A stretch of DNA of 64,000 bases from Olleya sp. Bg11-27 (lineage in GTDB: Bacteria; Bacteroidota; Bacteroidia; Flavobacteriales; Flavobacteriaceae). The notes under the pieces were generated by a model. It saw only the letters and a program-made list of their open reading frames with translations, had not been told where the DNA came from and ran no database searches. Location: assembly GCF_002831645.1 (NCBI RefSeq), contig NZ_CP025117.1, positions 1,991,514 to 2,055,513 of the forward strand. Reading direction: 5' to 3'. The position numbers and the translations under genes are program-made. Shown here piece by piece: positions 52,811-62,417 of the stretch (position 1 is the stretch's first letter; every line of letters begins with the position of its first letter).

Positions 52811-53398
52811 GTGAGTATTATAAAAGTTGTAGTGAATTATATTAAACGAAAGCGACGTCGTTTTATAACCAATCGAAACGCACAATTGAAACAATCAGAT
52901 GTACAACGTTGGGAGAAAACGGAAGCGCTTTTTGAAGATTGGAATCAACGAACAAATATTATGGCACAATATATTGGCGCACATGATAGTGTTTTAGAGT
53001 TTGGTGCTGCTAAACTTGCTTTGAAGCAGTTTATTCCAGAGACAGTAAAGTATACACCATCTGACATTGTAGATAGAGGAGAAGGTACAATTGTTTGTGA
53101 TTTAAACAGAAAACCATATCCAGAATTTAATAGGCAAGATGTTATATTTTTTAGTGGTGTTTTAGAATATGTTTTTGATATTCCAGATTTAGTTCAGTTT
53201 TTATCCACTAAAACAAATAAATTTATTATCTCATATTGCACATTTGATTCTTTTTCTAGTCAAGAAAATAGAAAAATAAATGGATGGGTTAATCAGTATA
53301 CTAATTTAGAAATCATTAATATTTTTAAAGAAAATACTTTTGAATTAATAGAAACAAAAACTTGGCGAAAACAAAATATTTATGTTTTTAAAAAATAA
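52811..53398 (+). CDS. SAM methyltransferase-like protein
   Basis: The 195-residue protein begins at GTG 52811; no ATG precedes the conserved core. Motif I is HDSVLEFGAAKLALKQF, followed by YTPSDIVDRGEGTIVCDLNRKPYP and VIFFSGVLEYVFDIPDLVQFL, the usual class I methyltransferase pattern, though the GxGxG of motif I is degenerate. A basic N-terminus (IKRKRRRFI) is present. It probably modifies a sugar or lipid carrier in the locus. Confidence 0.65.
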   Translation: MSIIKVVVNYIKRKRRRFITNRNAQLKQSDVQRWEKTEALFEDWNQRTNIMAQYIGAHDSVLEFGAAKLALKQFIPETVKYTPSDIVDRGEGTIVCDLNRKPYPEFNRQDVIFFSGVLEYVFDIPDLVQFLSTKTNKFIISYCTFDSFSSQENRKINGWVNQYTNLEIINIFKENTFELIETKTWRKQNIYVFKK

Positions 53399-53407
53399 AA
53401 ACAATTA

Positions 53408-54493
53408 ATGCTATCCATAATATATCCATATCGTGAAAGAGATTTAGATCGTATACGTTTTAGTCTTAATTCATTATGTAAACAAACTAATAAAGATTTT
53501 CTTGTCTATTTTGTTGATTATGGTTCTCCTATTGATCATGCCCGCCAAGTTAAAGATCTTCTAGAAGATTATACTTTTGTAAAGTATTTTTACTGCTTTA
53601 CAGAATATCAACCTTGGAACAAGTCTAAAGCATTAAATAGTGTTGTTAAATTACTGGACACTGATTACTTTTTTGTTGCGGATATTGATATGATTTTTCA
53701 TCCAAGTTTTATAGAAATAACAAAAAAACTATCTGAAACACGGGAAGTATGGTATTTTAAAGTTGGTTTTTTAAGTGAAACAGAATCTATAAATGAGAAA
53801 GAGTTTAGTGAGTATAAGGTTAAATTTGAAAGTAATAAAGAGGCAACAGGTTTAACGTTATGCCCAACAAAACAAGCACAAACAATAAACGGGTTTGATG
53901 AATTATATCACTTTTGGGGAAGTGAAGATACAGACTTTCATGTGCGATTGGTTAACGCAGGATATAAGCTTAACTATTATGATAAAGATTTAGTAATGTT
54001 GCATAAATGGCATAAAACTTATCGTAATAAAGAAGTCAATCATTTAACATTATCATTACAGGTAAAAGGTATAGTGCAATTCAATCAATTACATTTAAAG
54101 CAAGCTGTAGATAATAAGGTAACTAAAGTAAATAATAGTAATTGGGGAGAGGTAATAAGTGAAATAGATTTTAAAGAATTACAAAGTAAATCGCAAATTC
54201 AAGTTATTAATAATTTATCTACCGAGGTCAATTATTTTGTTTTTCAGCAATTAGCAAATTTAAAATCAGGTGTTCATCATTTTCAGTTTAAAAAAAATAA
54301 AAATACCGCTCAATTAAAAAAACAATTAAAACAAGTATTAAAATTTAAACAGCAGTCTCAAAAATTTTATAGTTTAAAAGAAATAAATGATCTTGTGTTA
54401 TTACATATTGTTAACTTTTATCATTATTACAGTTATACGTACCAAATTGAAGACAACTTAAAATCTATTAATTTATCAATCAAAGTAAATTAA
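53408..54493 (+). CDS. GT2 family glycosyltransferase 3 (galactosyltransferase C-domain-like)
   Basis: The 361-residue protein starts with IIYPYRERDLDRIRFSLNSL and has DYFFVADIDMIFHPSF (DxD) and HFWGSEDTDFHVRLVNAGYKL, which resembles the Glyco_transf_7C motif WGxEDxDF of galactosyltransferase-type enzymes. The C-terminal 140 residues are Lys/Gln-rich and helical. Starts 10 bp after the methyltransferase gene. Donor uncertain, possibly a hexosamine or galactose. Confidence 0.8.
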   Translation: MLSIIYPYRERDLDRIRFSLNSLCKQTNKDFLVYFVDYGSPIDHARQVKDLLEDYTFVKYFYCFTEYQPWNKSKALNSVVKLLDTDYFFVADIDMIFHPSFIEITKKLSETREVWYFKVGFLSETESINEKEFSEYKVKFESNKEATGLTLCPTKQAQTINGFDELYHFWGSEDTDFHVRLVNAGYKLNYYDKDLVMLHKWHKTYRNKEVNHLTLSLQVKGIVQFNQLHLKQAVDNKVTKVNNSNWGEVISEIDFKELQSKSQIQVINNLSTEVNYFVFQQLANLKSGVHHFQFKKNKNTAQLKKQLKQVLKFKQQSQKFYSLKEINDLVLLHIVNFYHYYSYTYQIEDNLKSINLSIKVN

Positions 54494-54497
54494 ACTA

Positions 54498-55286
54498 ATG
54501 ATATCAGTAGTTATAAGAAATAAAAATCAAGATAAAGCACTTACGTTTTTACTTAAAAATTTAACTGAGCGTTATATTAATGATATTGGCGAAATAATAG
54601 TCATTGATAATCTTTCATCGGATGATAGTGAACAAGTCGCAAAAAAATATGACGCACGTTTTATCACAATAGAAAAGTTTAGCTATGGTAGTAGTGCTAA
54701 CTTAGGTGCCAAGTGTGCTAATTATAATATTGTAGTTTTTTTTAGTGCACATTCGTATCCAGTAAGTCATGATTTTTTTAAATTAATTACATCTAAATTT
54801 GATAACAGAAATGATTTAGCTGGTCTACGCTGCTTGCATAGTCCTAATGATTACAGAAATTATATTAATAATGTTTCATCAAAAGAAGATCCAAATAAGT
54901 CTGGATTAATATTTTCAGGTTCTGCTTTCAATAAAGAGATTTGGAAGCTTCATCCTTTTAACAATGATGTAGCTACTTTTGAAGATAAAGAATGGTCTAA
55001 GCGTGTCATCAAAAATGGCTATAGGATTGAATTTGTTCCAGCGATTTTTAGTTATGAAATAAAACGCACTAAAAAACAAGAATTATTTAGGTTTAAAAAT
55101 GATTTGATAGGTAATTATCAACTGTGGCAGGAAGGCCCCAGTTTTAAAAATGCTTGTGGATTTCTAGTTATGTCTTTTGTTAGGTTGTTTAAAAACTTGT
55201 TTTTAGATACTTATTACATCTTTATTAAATTTATTCTTGCATTAAAATTTGTTATTAAAAAGCCAACAAAATTAAAAGACTTATAA
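54498..55286 (+). CDS. GT2 family glycosyltransferase 4
   Basis: The 262-residue protein has MISVVIRNKNQDKALTFLLKNL, IVIDNLSSDDSEQVAKKYDARF, FSYGSSANLGAKCANYNIVVFFSAHSYP and FEDKEWSKRVIKNGYRIEFVPA. The usual DxD is replaced by SAHS, so the metal site looks altered, as in rhamnosyltransferase-like GT2 members. A C-terminal hydrophobic stretch (FVRLFKNLFLDTYYIFIKFILAL) may bind the membrane. Starts 4 bp after the previous gene. Confidence 0.8.
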   Translation: MISVVIRNKNQDKALTFLLKNLTERYINDIGEIIVIDNLSSDDSEQVAKKYDARFITIEKFSYGSSANLGAKCANYNIVVFFSAHSYPVSHDFFKLITSKFDNRNDLAGLRCLHSPNDYRNYINNVSSKEDPNKSGLIFSGSAFNKEIWKLHPFNNDVATFEDKEWSKRVIKNGYRIEFVPAIFSYEIKRTKKQELFRFKNDLIGNYQLWQEGPSFKNACGFLVMSFVRLFKNLFLDTYYIFIKFILALKFVIKKPTKLKDL

Positions 55287-56099
55287 ATGTTTACGAATAA
55301 AAAAATACCATTATTTTGGTGGAGTGAGGTGTATTTAATGCACAAGAAAAAAGAGAATTATGGAGATCTATTAGGTAAGTATTTAATAGAAAAAATATCG
55401 AATCGAGTAGTCGTTTTTAAACACACAAAAAAAACGCATTTTTTTGATTCAAAAAAAGTATTAGTAACTATAGGTAGTATCTTATCAAATGTTAATAAGC
55501 GCTGTGTCGTTTGGGGGAGTGGAATAATATCAAAAAAGGATACTGTAGAAAATGCTACTTTTTTGGCGGTACGAGGTCCTCAAACAAGACAATTTTTGAT
55601 TGAAAAAGGCTATAGTGTCCCCGAGATTTATGGTGATCCTGCATTACTATTACCTGATTATTATTCTCCTGTTATTGAGAAAAAATTTGATTATGGTATT
55701 ATACCACATTACACAGATTTTAAACTTATAAAGGATCAATTTAATGATATTTCAGGAGTAAAAATAATTGATTTAATGACGTTGTCAATAGAGCATACTA
55801 CAGATGAAATTTTAAGTTGTAAAAAAATAATTTCGTCATCATTGCATGGTGTGATCTTAGCACATGCTTATGGTATACCGGCAGTTTGGCAAAAATTTTC
55901 TAATAATCTTTATGGCGATGATATAAAATTTCAGGATTATTTTGAATCTGTAAAAATTAATGCTTACCAATTGCCTATTTTCAACAACGGATTTGATTTA
56001 AATACTCTAATAACACTTTTTGAAGACGTAGAAACTTTACCAAGCAAGGTTATTGTAGATGAAATTAAGAAAGGGCTAATTGAAGTTTGTCCTGTATAA
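55287..56099 (+). CDS. Polysaccharide pyruvyl transferase family protein 3
   Basis: The 270-residue protein starts on the base after the preceding stop codon. It has FWWSEVYLMHKKKENYGDLLGKYLI, SILSNVNKRCVVWGSGI, FLAVRGPQTRQFLIEKGY, EIYGDPALLLPDYYSPV and IISSSLHGVILAHAYGIPAVW, the best-conserved PPT motifs of the three copies. It would add a pyruvate ketal to a sugar. A 78-bp gap follows before the NeuA-like gene. Confidence 0.87.
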   Translation: MFTNKKIPLFWWSEVYLMHKKKENYGDLLGKYLIEKISNRVVVFKHTKKTHFFDSKKVLVTIGSILSNVNKRCVVWGSGIISKKDTVENATFLAVRGPQTRQFLIEKGYSVPEIYGDPALLLPDYYSPVIEKKFDYGIIPHYTDFKLIKDQFNDISGVKIIDLMTLSIEHTTDEILSCKKIISSSLHGVILAHAYGIPAVWQKFSNNLYGDDIKFQDYFESVKINAYQLPIFNNGFDLNTLITLFEDVETLPSKVIVDEIKKGLIEVCPV

Positions 56100-56198
56100 T
56101 ACAAATATGTCAAATTTCATTTTATCTTTAATTTATACACTTTCATCCTTAAAAACTGTATTTTAGCGATTAATTATATGAAAAACGAGTTTCAATAT

Positions 56199-57353
56199 AT
56201 GAGAAAAATAGGCTTCATTCCCTTGCGAAAAGGCTCCAAAGGTATTGTCGGTAAAAATAAACGTAAAATGGTTGGAAGACCATTATATACATGGGTTTTA
56301 GGAGAAGCGTTACACTCAGATTTAGACTTAGTGTATATCTATACAGACGATCAATCTATTATTGATTTTATCGCTAAGGAATACCATTATACAAACAAAA
56401 TAAAAGCGGTTTTACGTAGTGATGCAAGTGCAACAGATACAGCCTCTACAGAAAGTGCCATGTTAGAATTTGCAACACAAATAGATTACGATTTTGATGT
56501 GTTTTGCCTATTGCAAGCGACGTCGCCATTTACTACTGCATTGGATATAAACAATTGTTTAGATACTGTTGCAAATGGTAAAGATTCTGCATTAACCGTT
56601 GTTAATACGCATCGTTTTTTATGGCATGCAAACGGAACTCCCATTAATTATGATTATAATAATCGCCCAAGACGTCAAGATTTTGAAGGGTTATTAATAG
56701 AAAACGGAGCCGTTTACACGTGTACTAAACAAGTATTGCAAAATAATAAAAACCGATTAGGACAAAATATAGGTATTGTAAAAATGCCAGAGGATAGTTT
56801 ACAAGAAATTGATAGTGAGTCTGATTGGATTGTTGTAGAAAATTTATTAATCGAACGTCAAAAGCAATTAAAAAAAGCTGAGAAGATCACGCATTTAGTG
56901 CTTGATGTTGATGGTGTCTTTACAGATGGAACGATAACTTACACTAAAGATGGAGAACATACTAAAAGCTTTGATATGCGGGATGGTATGGGATTAGAGA
57001 TTTTAAGACAGTTTGGGGTAGAAGTTATGATTATGACAAGTGAGCAATCCGAACTGGTTGCTAAACGGATGGAAAAACTTCAAATTAAACAAGTGTTTTT
57101 AGGTGTTAAAGACAAATATACGTTACTTAAAACCCTATCTATACAGCAAAATTTCTCTTTAAATAATGTTGCTTATATTGGAGACGATGTTAATGATATG
57201 GCCAATATTTGCAGCGTAGGCTGGTCTTTTGCTCCTCAAAATGCGATGACAGAAATTAAAACCAACGCTGATGTTGTATTGTCAAAACCATCAGGAGCAG
57301 GTGCTATCAGAGAAGCTTGCTATTTTATTAAAAATTATAACAAAAGATATTAA
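56199..57353 (+). CDS. CMP-nonulosonate cytidylyltransferase fused to a HAD phosphatase (NeuA-KdsC-like)
   Basis: ATG 56199 (MRKIGFIPLRKGSKGI) starts the NeuA-type domain directly; the ATG at 56178 would add seven residues. Residues about 1-225 have RKGSKGIVGKNKRKMVGRPL, LLQATSPFTT and NGAVYTCTK, typical of NeuA. Residues about 235-385 are a HAD phosphatase (LVLDVDGVFTDGTITY, MTSEQSELVAKRM, YIGDDVNDM), as in KdsC or nonulosonate-9-phosphate phosphatases. One chain would dephosphorylate the acid and activate it to CMP-sugar. The NeuB-like gene is 9 bp downstream. Confidence 0.9.
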   Translation: MRKIGFIPLRKGSKGIVGKNKRKMVGRPLYTWVLGEALHSDLDLVYIYTDDQSIIDFIAKEYHYTNKIKAVLRSDASATDTASTESAMLEFATQIDYDFDVFCLLQATSPFTTALDINNCLDTVANGKDSALTVVNTHRFLWHANGTPINYDYNNRPRRQDFEGLLIENGAVYTCTKQVLQNNKNRLGQNIGIVKMPEDSLQEIDSESDWIVVENLLIERQKQLKKAEKITHLVLDVDGVFTDGTITYTKDGEHTKSFDMRDGMGLEILRQFGVEVMIMTSEQSELVAKRMEKLQIKQVFLGVKDKYTLLKTLSIQQNFSLNNVAYIGDDVNDMANICSVGWSFAPQNAMTEIKTNADVVLSKPSGAGAIREACYFIKNYNKRY

Positions 57354-57362
57354 GGATACATA

Positions 57363-58238
57363 ATGAATACATACAATAAACCCTACATCATAGCTGAAAT
57401 TGGTTGTAACCATAAAGGTGATATGCAAATCGCTAAAGAGTTAATTCAAATGGCTAAAATCTTTTGTAACGTGGATGCTGTGAAGTTTCAAAAGCGACAC
57501 AATAAAGAATTATTAACTGAAGCACAATATAATAGTCCGCATCCAAATCCAACGAACTCTTATGGAAATACCTATGGTGCACATCGTGAGTATTTAGAGT
57601 TTGATGTTAATCAACACCAAGAATTAAAAGATTTTTGCGAATCTATAGGTATTGATTATTCAACCTCTGTTTGGGATGTCACCTCTGCTAAAGAAATAGC
57701 TTCGTTAGATCCAAAGTTTATAAAAATACCATCAGCCTGTAATAACAATGTAAAAATGTTAGAGTGGTTGTGTCAACATTATCAAGGAGACATTCATATT
57801 TCAACTGGAATGACTACTAAAGATGAGATTGAAGATTTAGTACAGCTATTTAAAACACACAAGAGAAATAAAGATTTAGTCTTGTATAATTGTACTTCTG
57901 GATATCCTGTGCCTTTTGAAGATGTCTGCTTATTAGATATTAATTTATTATTGGAACGCTATAGTGGAGAGGTAAAGCATATTGGGTTTTCTGGTCACCA
58001 TTTGGGTATTGCAGTCGATGTTGCTGCTTATACTTTAGGAGCTCCTATTATTGAGCGTCATTATACCTTAGACAGAACATGGAAAGGGACCGATCATGCG
58101 GCGTCTTTAGAGCCTATGGGATTACGTAAGCTGTCTAGAGATTTAAAGGCAGTGCATAAGGCACTAACGTTTAAGTCTCAAGATATTTTGCCCATCGAGC
58201 AGGTGCAACGTGATAAGTTGAAGAATCAGAAAGGGTAG
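57363..58238 (+). CDS. N-acetylneuraminate synthase-like protein lacking the SAF domain
   Basis: The 291-residue protein has the NeuB TIM barrel: PYIIAEIGCNHKGDMQIAKELI, AVKFQKRHNKELL, DYSTSVWDVTSAKEIASLDPKFIKIPSACN, HISTGMTTKDEI, YNCTSGYPVPFEDVCLLDI, GFSGHHLGIAVDVAAYTLGAPIIERHYTLD. The usual C-terminal SAF domain (about 60 residues) is absent. It would condense phosphoenolpyruvate with a hexose or hexosamine phosphate. Together with the HAD part of the fusion, a nine-carbon nonulosonate-9-phosphate route is likely. Confidence 0.9.
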   Translation: MNTYNKPYIIAEIGCNHKGDMQIAKELIQMAKIFCNVDAVKFQKRHNKELLTEAQYNSPHPNPTNSYGNTYGAHREYLEFDVNQHQELKDFCESIGIDYSTSVWDVTSAKEIASLDPKFIKIPSACNNNVKMLEWLCQHYQGDIHISTGMTTKDEIEDLVQLFKTHKRNKDLVLYNCTSGYPVPFEDVCLLDINLLLERYSGEVKHIGFSGHHLGIAVDVAAYTLGAPIIERHYTLDRTWKGTDHAASLEPMGLRKLSRDLKAVHKALTFKSQDILPIEQVQRDKLKNQKG

Positions 58239-58342
58239 CGAGTAGTTTGTTTTGGGTATAAGGCAAAAGCTGAAAAAAATAGGGCTCTGGAGAAATTAGA
58301 AGTCAAAAGAAATTTGCTATAATTAGATTAGTGTATTAAAGA

Positions 58343-59734
58343 ATGAAAAAGAAGGTGTTTGTGTTTTTTCCTGATGGTGTTGGTTTACGAAACTTCGCTT
58401 TTACTGATTTTAAAGCGGTTGGAGAACAGATGGGGTTTGATATTACCTATTGGAACAATACTGTTTTTTCTTTAAAAGACAATTTGGGCTTTAAGGAGGT
58501 TAAAATTGATAACCATCAGATACATCCATTAACGCCTATATATTCTCGTGCTAGAAAACGAGCCGAATTAAATGTGTCTAGAGACAAATTTAATGATGAG
58601 GTCTATCCAACGTATAAGTTTCCGTTTAGCTATAAAGGGGTTAAAAACACATTTAAAAGTGTGTATACTAAACTATTGATAGGCTTATACTCTTCAGAAA
58701 AAGGGATTGAAAAATTACGTCATAAAATAGATAATTTAGAACGTAAAAATCCTAAATATGCCTATTGTAAAGCACAATTAGAATTACATAAGCCAGATTT
58801 AATTTTCTGTACAACGCAGCGTGCTACGCAATCTATTAGTGCCTTATTAGCCGCTAAAGATTTAGGGATTCCTACAGTTGCTTTTGTGTATTCTTGGGAT
58901 AATGTTCCCAAGGCAATGCAGGTCGTCAATACAGATTATTATTGTGTTTGGAGCGACCATATGAAGCGTGAAATCCTGCAATATTATCCTTTTGTAAAAG
59001 AGTCTCAAGTATTTGTCACAGGGACGCCACAATTTGAACCACATTATGAGACTAACTTAAAACAAAGTCGAGCAGACTTTTTTAAACACTATAATTTAGA
59101 CGTTAATAAAAAATATATTTGTTATTCTGGAGATGACGAAACCACGTCGCCTTTAGATCAATATTATTTAGAAGATTTAGCAAATGCTGTTAGACGTCTA
59201 AATGCAAAAGGTGAAAATCTTGGCATTATTTACAGAAAGTGTCCTGTAGATTTTACAGATAGATACAATGCAGTAATTGAAAATAATAAAGATATTATTG
59301 AAGTTTTAAACCCTATATGGAAACAAGTAGGGAGTCAGTGGAATCAGGTATTACCTGCAAAAGAAGATTTTAAAATGTTGTATAATGTTTGCGAGCATTC
59401 GGAGTTTGTCACTAACGTCTGCTCTTCAACTGTTTTTGATTTTGTAGCTCACGATAAACCATGTATTTATTATAATTATGAGCAACCACAACTTAAAAAG
59501 GGTATTAGAGATATAGGGCAAAATTACAACTACGTACACTTTAGGAGTATGCCAAGTCCAGAAGCAGCTGTATTTTGTACAGATAAGAACGACTTAGAAG
59601 CCCTAGTCAAACAAATTTTAGATGGACAATTATCTAATGTTGATGAAGGGAAAAAATGGTATGAGGTTATTGTTGGTGAAAGGCCTACAAAAGCTTCTGA
59701 AAATATTTGGAAAGTACTCAAACAAATTTCATAA
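58343..59734 (+). CDS. GT-B glycosyltransferase, UDP-glycosyltransferase-like
   Basis: The 463-residue protein has KVFVFFPDGVGLRNFAFTDFKAVGEQMGF at the N-terminus, DLIFCTTQRATQSISALLAAKDLGIPTVAFVYSWDNVPKAM, a linker and a C-terminal domain with YICYSGDDETTSPLDQYYLEDLANAV, and a late FVTNVCSSTVFDFVAHDKPCIYYNYEQPQL like CDP-glycerol/UDP-glycosyltransferase donor sites. The stop TAA overlaps the next ATG by one base (TAATG), so translation is coupled. A 104-bp gap separates it from the NeuB-like gene; I see no gene there. Confidence 0.7.
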   Translation: MKKKVFVFFPDGVGLRNFAFTDFKAVGEQMGFDITYWNNTVFSLKDNLGFKEVKIDNHQIHPLTPIYSRARKRAELNVSRDKFNDEVYPTYKFPFSYKGVKNTFKSVYTKLLIGLYSSEKGIEKLRHKIDNLERKNPKYAYCKAQLELHKPDLIFCTTQRATQSISALLAAKDLGIPTVAFVYSWDNVPKAMQVVNTDYYCVWSDHMKREILQYYPFVKESQVFVTGTPQFEPHYETNLKQSRADFFKHYNLDVNKKYICYSGDDETTSPLDQYYLEDLANAVRRLNAKGENLGIIYRKCPVDFTDRYNAVIENNKDIIEVLNPIWKQVGSQWNQVLPAKEDFKMLYNVCEHSEFVTNVCSSTVFDFVAHDKPCIYYNYEQPQLKKGIRDIGQNYNYVHFRSMPSPEAAVFCTDKNDLEALVKQILDGQLSNVDEGKKWYEVIVGERPTKASENIWKVLKQIS

Positions 59735-60879
59735 TGCACATAGCTTATATTACTTCCGAATATCCTCACCCAAAGGTTACGCATGCTGCAGGTATAGCTA
59801 CAAGTATTAAAAATCTTGCAGAAACTTTAGTGCAAAAAGGAATTACTGTTACGGTTTTTGTCTATCATCAAAAAGAGGATGCTGTTATTAATGATCAAGG
59901 TGTAACGATTCATTTAATAGCTAAAAAAAAGTATAGATTATTGTCGTGGTATTTTTACAGAAAACAACTTCAAAATTATGTTAATGCTATAACTGTAAAA
60001 GAAAACATTAACCTTGTAGAAGCTCCAGATTGGACTGGTATCACTGCTTTTATGCGATTAAAAGTACCATTAGTAATACGCTTTCATGGTAGTGATGCTT
60101 ATTTTTGTAAATTGGATAAAAGGCGACAAAAATTTAAAAATTTTATTTTTGAAAAAAAAGCATTGAAGTCTGCTTCCGCTTATATTGCACCAACAACATT
60201 TGCAGGGGAAGAGACTGCTAAGATTTTTGGTTTAAACCGAAAGAAAATAAAAACTATTCATTATGGGTTGCAATTAGATCAATTTAATAATGAGACTCCA
60301 GAGAGTTATGAGCCGAAAACACTATTATATATAGGGACGATTATACGAAAAAAGGGAGTTTTAGAATTAGCAGCAATTTTTAATAAAATTGTAGAAAAAA
60401 GACCACAGGTTCAGCTTAAATTGATAGGTGGAGACTCTGGAGATATACAAACAGGAAGTGCTTCGACCTATGGCTTAATGCAGGCCATATTTTCAGATCA
60501 GGCCAGTGCTAATGTTAGTTATCTGGGTAAAATACCTTATGCTGAGGTGCAAGGTCATATAAAAAAATCACACGTGTGTACATTTCCAAGTTTTGCAGAA
60601 ACCTTAGGTATGGTGACTATAGAAAGCATGGCCTTGCAAAAACCAGTCGTTAATACTAGTATTGGTTGGGCCAAAGAGTTAATTGATGATGGTTTTAATG
60701 GGTATTTAGTACATCCTTCAAATATTGAACTGTTTAGTCAACGCATATTACACCTTTTTAATGACCAAGACTTCTGTTTAAAAATGGGAAGCGCAGCAAG
60801 AGAAAAAGTAGAAACTACTTTTGATATTAATACTATTGCGGAAACTAATATAGCATACTATAAAACAGTTATTGAATGA
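59734..60879 (+). CDS. GT4 family glycosyltransferase
   Basis: ATG 59734 overlaps the preceding TAA by one base; the longer frame from 59707 is not needed. The 381-residue protein has ITSEYPHPKVTHAAGIATSIKNLAETL (donor-site Gly loop), LVIRFHGSDAYFC, TLLYIGTIIRKKGVLELAAIF and CTFPSFAETLGMVTIESMALQKPVV, i.e. the EX7E motif of retaining GT4 enzymes. Its last four bases ATGA overlap the next gene's start. Confidence 0.9.
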   Translation: MHIAYITSEYPHPKVTHAAGIATSIKNLAETLVQKGITVTVFVYHQKEDAVINDQGVTIHLIAKKKYRLLSWYFYRKQLQNYVNAITVKENINLVEAPDWTGITAFMRLKVPLVIRFHGSDAYFCKLDKRRQKFKNFIFEKKALKSASAYIAPTTFAGEETAKIFGLNRKKIKTIHYGLQLDQFNNETPESYEPKTLLYIGTIIRKKGVLELAAIFNKIVEKRPQVQLKLIGGDSGDIQTGSASTYGLMQAIFSDQASANVSYLGKIPYAEVQGHIKKSHVCTFPSFAETLGMVTIESMALQKPVVNTSIGWAKELIDDGFNGYLVHPSNIELFSQRILHLFNDQDFCLKMGSAAREKVETTFDINTIAETNIAYYKTVIE

Positions 60880-62408
60880 TAATTTTAGTCCATGATAACA
60901 ACAAAGTAGTAGCACTTTTAAATGCTGGTTTAGAGCCAATGGATGTGTCTTTTGATAAGCATATTGCCACTGCTTTGATCGCTGTGGCAAAACAATTTCC
61001 AGAGACCCTAATTATTTGGTGCCACAAAGCTTTTGTAAATAGTATTAATACTGACCTTTTACATTCCATTTTTCATCATAAACGGATATTAGCTAGTTAT
61101 AATCCATCCGAGTTAAATTACTTACCAAATCAAATAGGATATGTCGATCGAGAGTTTTACTTGAAAATAAATAAAACAGTAAGTTATCCTACTTGGGTAA
61201 CAAGTAGTAATATTGGAGGTGTAAATTCTAGTGTTATTAATTCTTTAGTAAATCAGTTGAATCCTAAAGTAAGCTTCGATTATTTTTTGATTTCCTTAGC
61301 CAAGCGAGCTATGGTCAATGGTTTGTTCTGTTACTCAGAACCTAAATTATTAAAAACAAATACTTCGGTGTTGATTGAAACGCCAAAGGCTTCAACATCC
61401 GATTTGTTTCTATTTGTGAAACAACATTATAAATGGGTTTGGGTGTTTTTTTTATCAATGTGTTATTTTGTGTATGAAAGGAAAATAGTGCTATTTCCTT
61501 TACTAAAAAGTTTGTTTTTTAAACGGTTGTCACAAGATTTAAATTTGGAAGGAGTAGTAGTAGAATCCACTAAATCAATTATTGAGAAGAAAACGATAGA
61601 TGTGATTATCCCAACGATAGGGAGAAAAGAATATTTATATGATGTTTTAAAAGATTTAGCCTCACAAACGCTGTTGCCTAAAAATGTTATTATAGTTGAA
61701 CAAAACACTTTGTCAGGGTCCGTATCTGATTTACATTATTTAAAGACTGAAGATTGGCCATTTACTATAAAACATACCTTTACTCACCAATCCGGAGTCG
61801 TGAATGCTCGTAATATCGCTTTATCTCAAGTAACAAGCGAATGGGTTTTATTGGGAGATGATGATAATAGGTTTGATCAGTTTTTAATAGAGCAATTATT
61901 TTCTCAAATTTTGTGTTATGGTGTTGCTTCAGGTTTAACTGTATATCTGCAACCCCACGAAAAACAAACTTTTTTTAAAACAGGACAAACACCTATTTTT
62001 GGTGGCGGAAATGCTATTATAAAAAGTAGCTTGCTTAATACTATTTCGTTTAATCCGAAATATGAATTTAACTATGGGGAGGATACCGATTTTGGAATGC
62101 AAATTAGATTGTCGGGAGAAGATGTTGCTTTTTTTTCGGATATAAAAATTACACATTTAAAAGCACCAATTGGTGGTTATCGTACTATAGTGAAACAACG
62201 TTGGGTCGATGATATTATTCAACCTAAACCATCACCAACAATACAATTGCTATATCAAACGTATTATACAGACCAGCAATTATTAAGTTATAAATTATTG
62301 TTAGGTTTACGTAGTTATAAACATAGTGCTATTAAAAATCCGATGACTTATATTAAACATTTTAATAAACAATGGCAGCGTAGTCAATTTTGGAGTTCAA
62401 AATTATAA
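60876..62408 (+). CDS. Two-part protein with C-terminal GT2 domain
   Basis: The 510-residue protein overlaps the GT4 gene by 4 bp (ATGA). Residues 1-190 are an unassigned domain (IILVHDNNKVVALLNAGLEP), followed by a hydrophobic stretch (WVWVFFLSMCYFVY) near 195. From about 240 there is a GT2 domain: VIIPTIGRKEYLYDVLKDLASQ, GVVNARNIALSQVTSEWVLLGDDDNRF (DDD metal site) and YGEDTDFGMQIRLSG. The fusion suggests membrane association of the transferase. Confidence 0.82.
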   Translation: MIILVHDNNKVVALLNAGLEPMDVSFDKHIATALIAVAKQFPETLIIWCHKAFVNSINTDLLHSIFHHKRILASYNPSELNYLPNQIGYVDREFYLKINKTVSYPTWVTSSNIGGVNSSVINSLVNQLNPKVSFDYFLISLAKRAMVNGLFCYSEPKLLKTNTSVLIETPKASTSDLFLFVKQHYKWVWVFFLSMCYFVYERKIVLFPLLKSLFFKRLSQDLNLEGVVVESTKSIIEKKTIDVIIPTIGRKEYLYDVLKDLASQTLLPKNVIIVEQNTLSGSVSDLHYLKTEDWPFTIKHTFTHQSGVVNARNIALSQVTSEWVLLGDDDNRFDQFLIEQLFSQILCYGVASGLTVYLQPHEKQTFFKTGQTPIFGGGNAIIKSSLLNTISFNPKYEFNYGEDTDFGMQIRLSGEDVAFFSDIKITHLKAPIGGYRTIVKQRWVDDIIQPKPSPTIQLLYQTYYTDQQLLSYKLLLGLRSYKHSAIKNPMTYIKHFNKQWQRSQFWSSKL

Positions 62409-62417
62409 TAAAACAGA

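Noticed and set aside
58239-58342. Possible regulatory element between the NeuB-like gene and the next GT gene
   Set aside because: I searched it for TAnnTTTG boxes and hairpins and found none; it is left as an ordinary gap.
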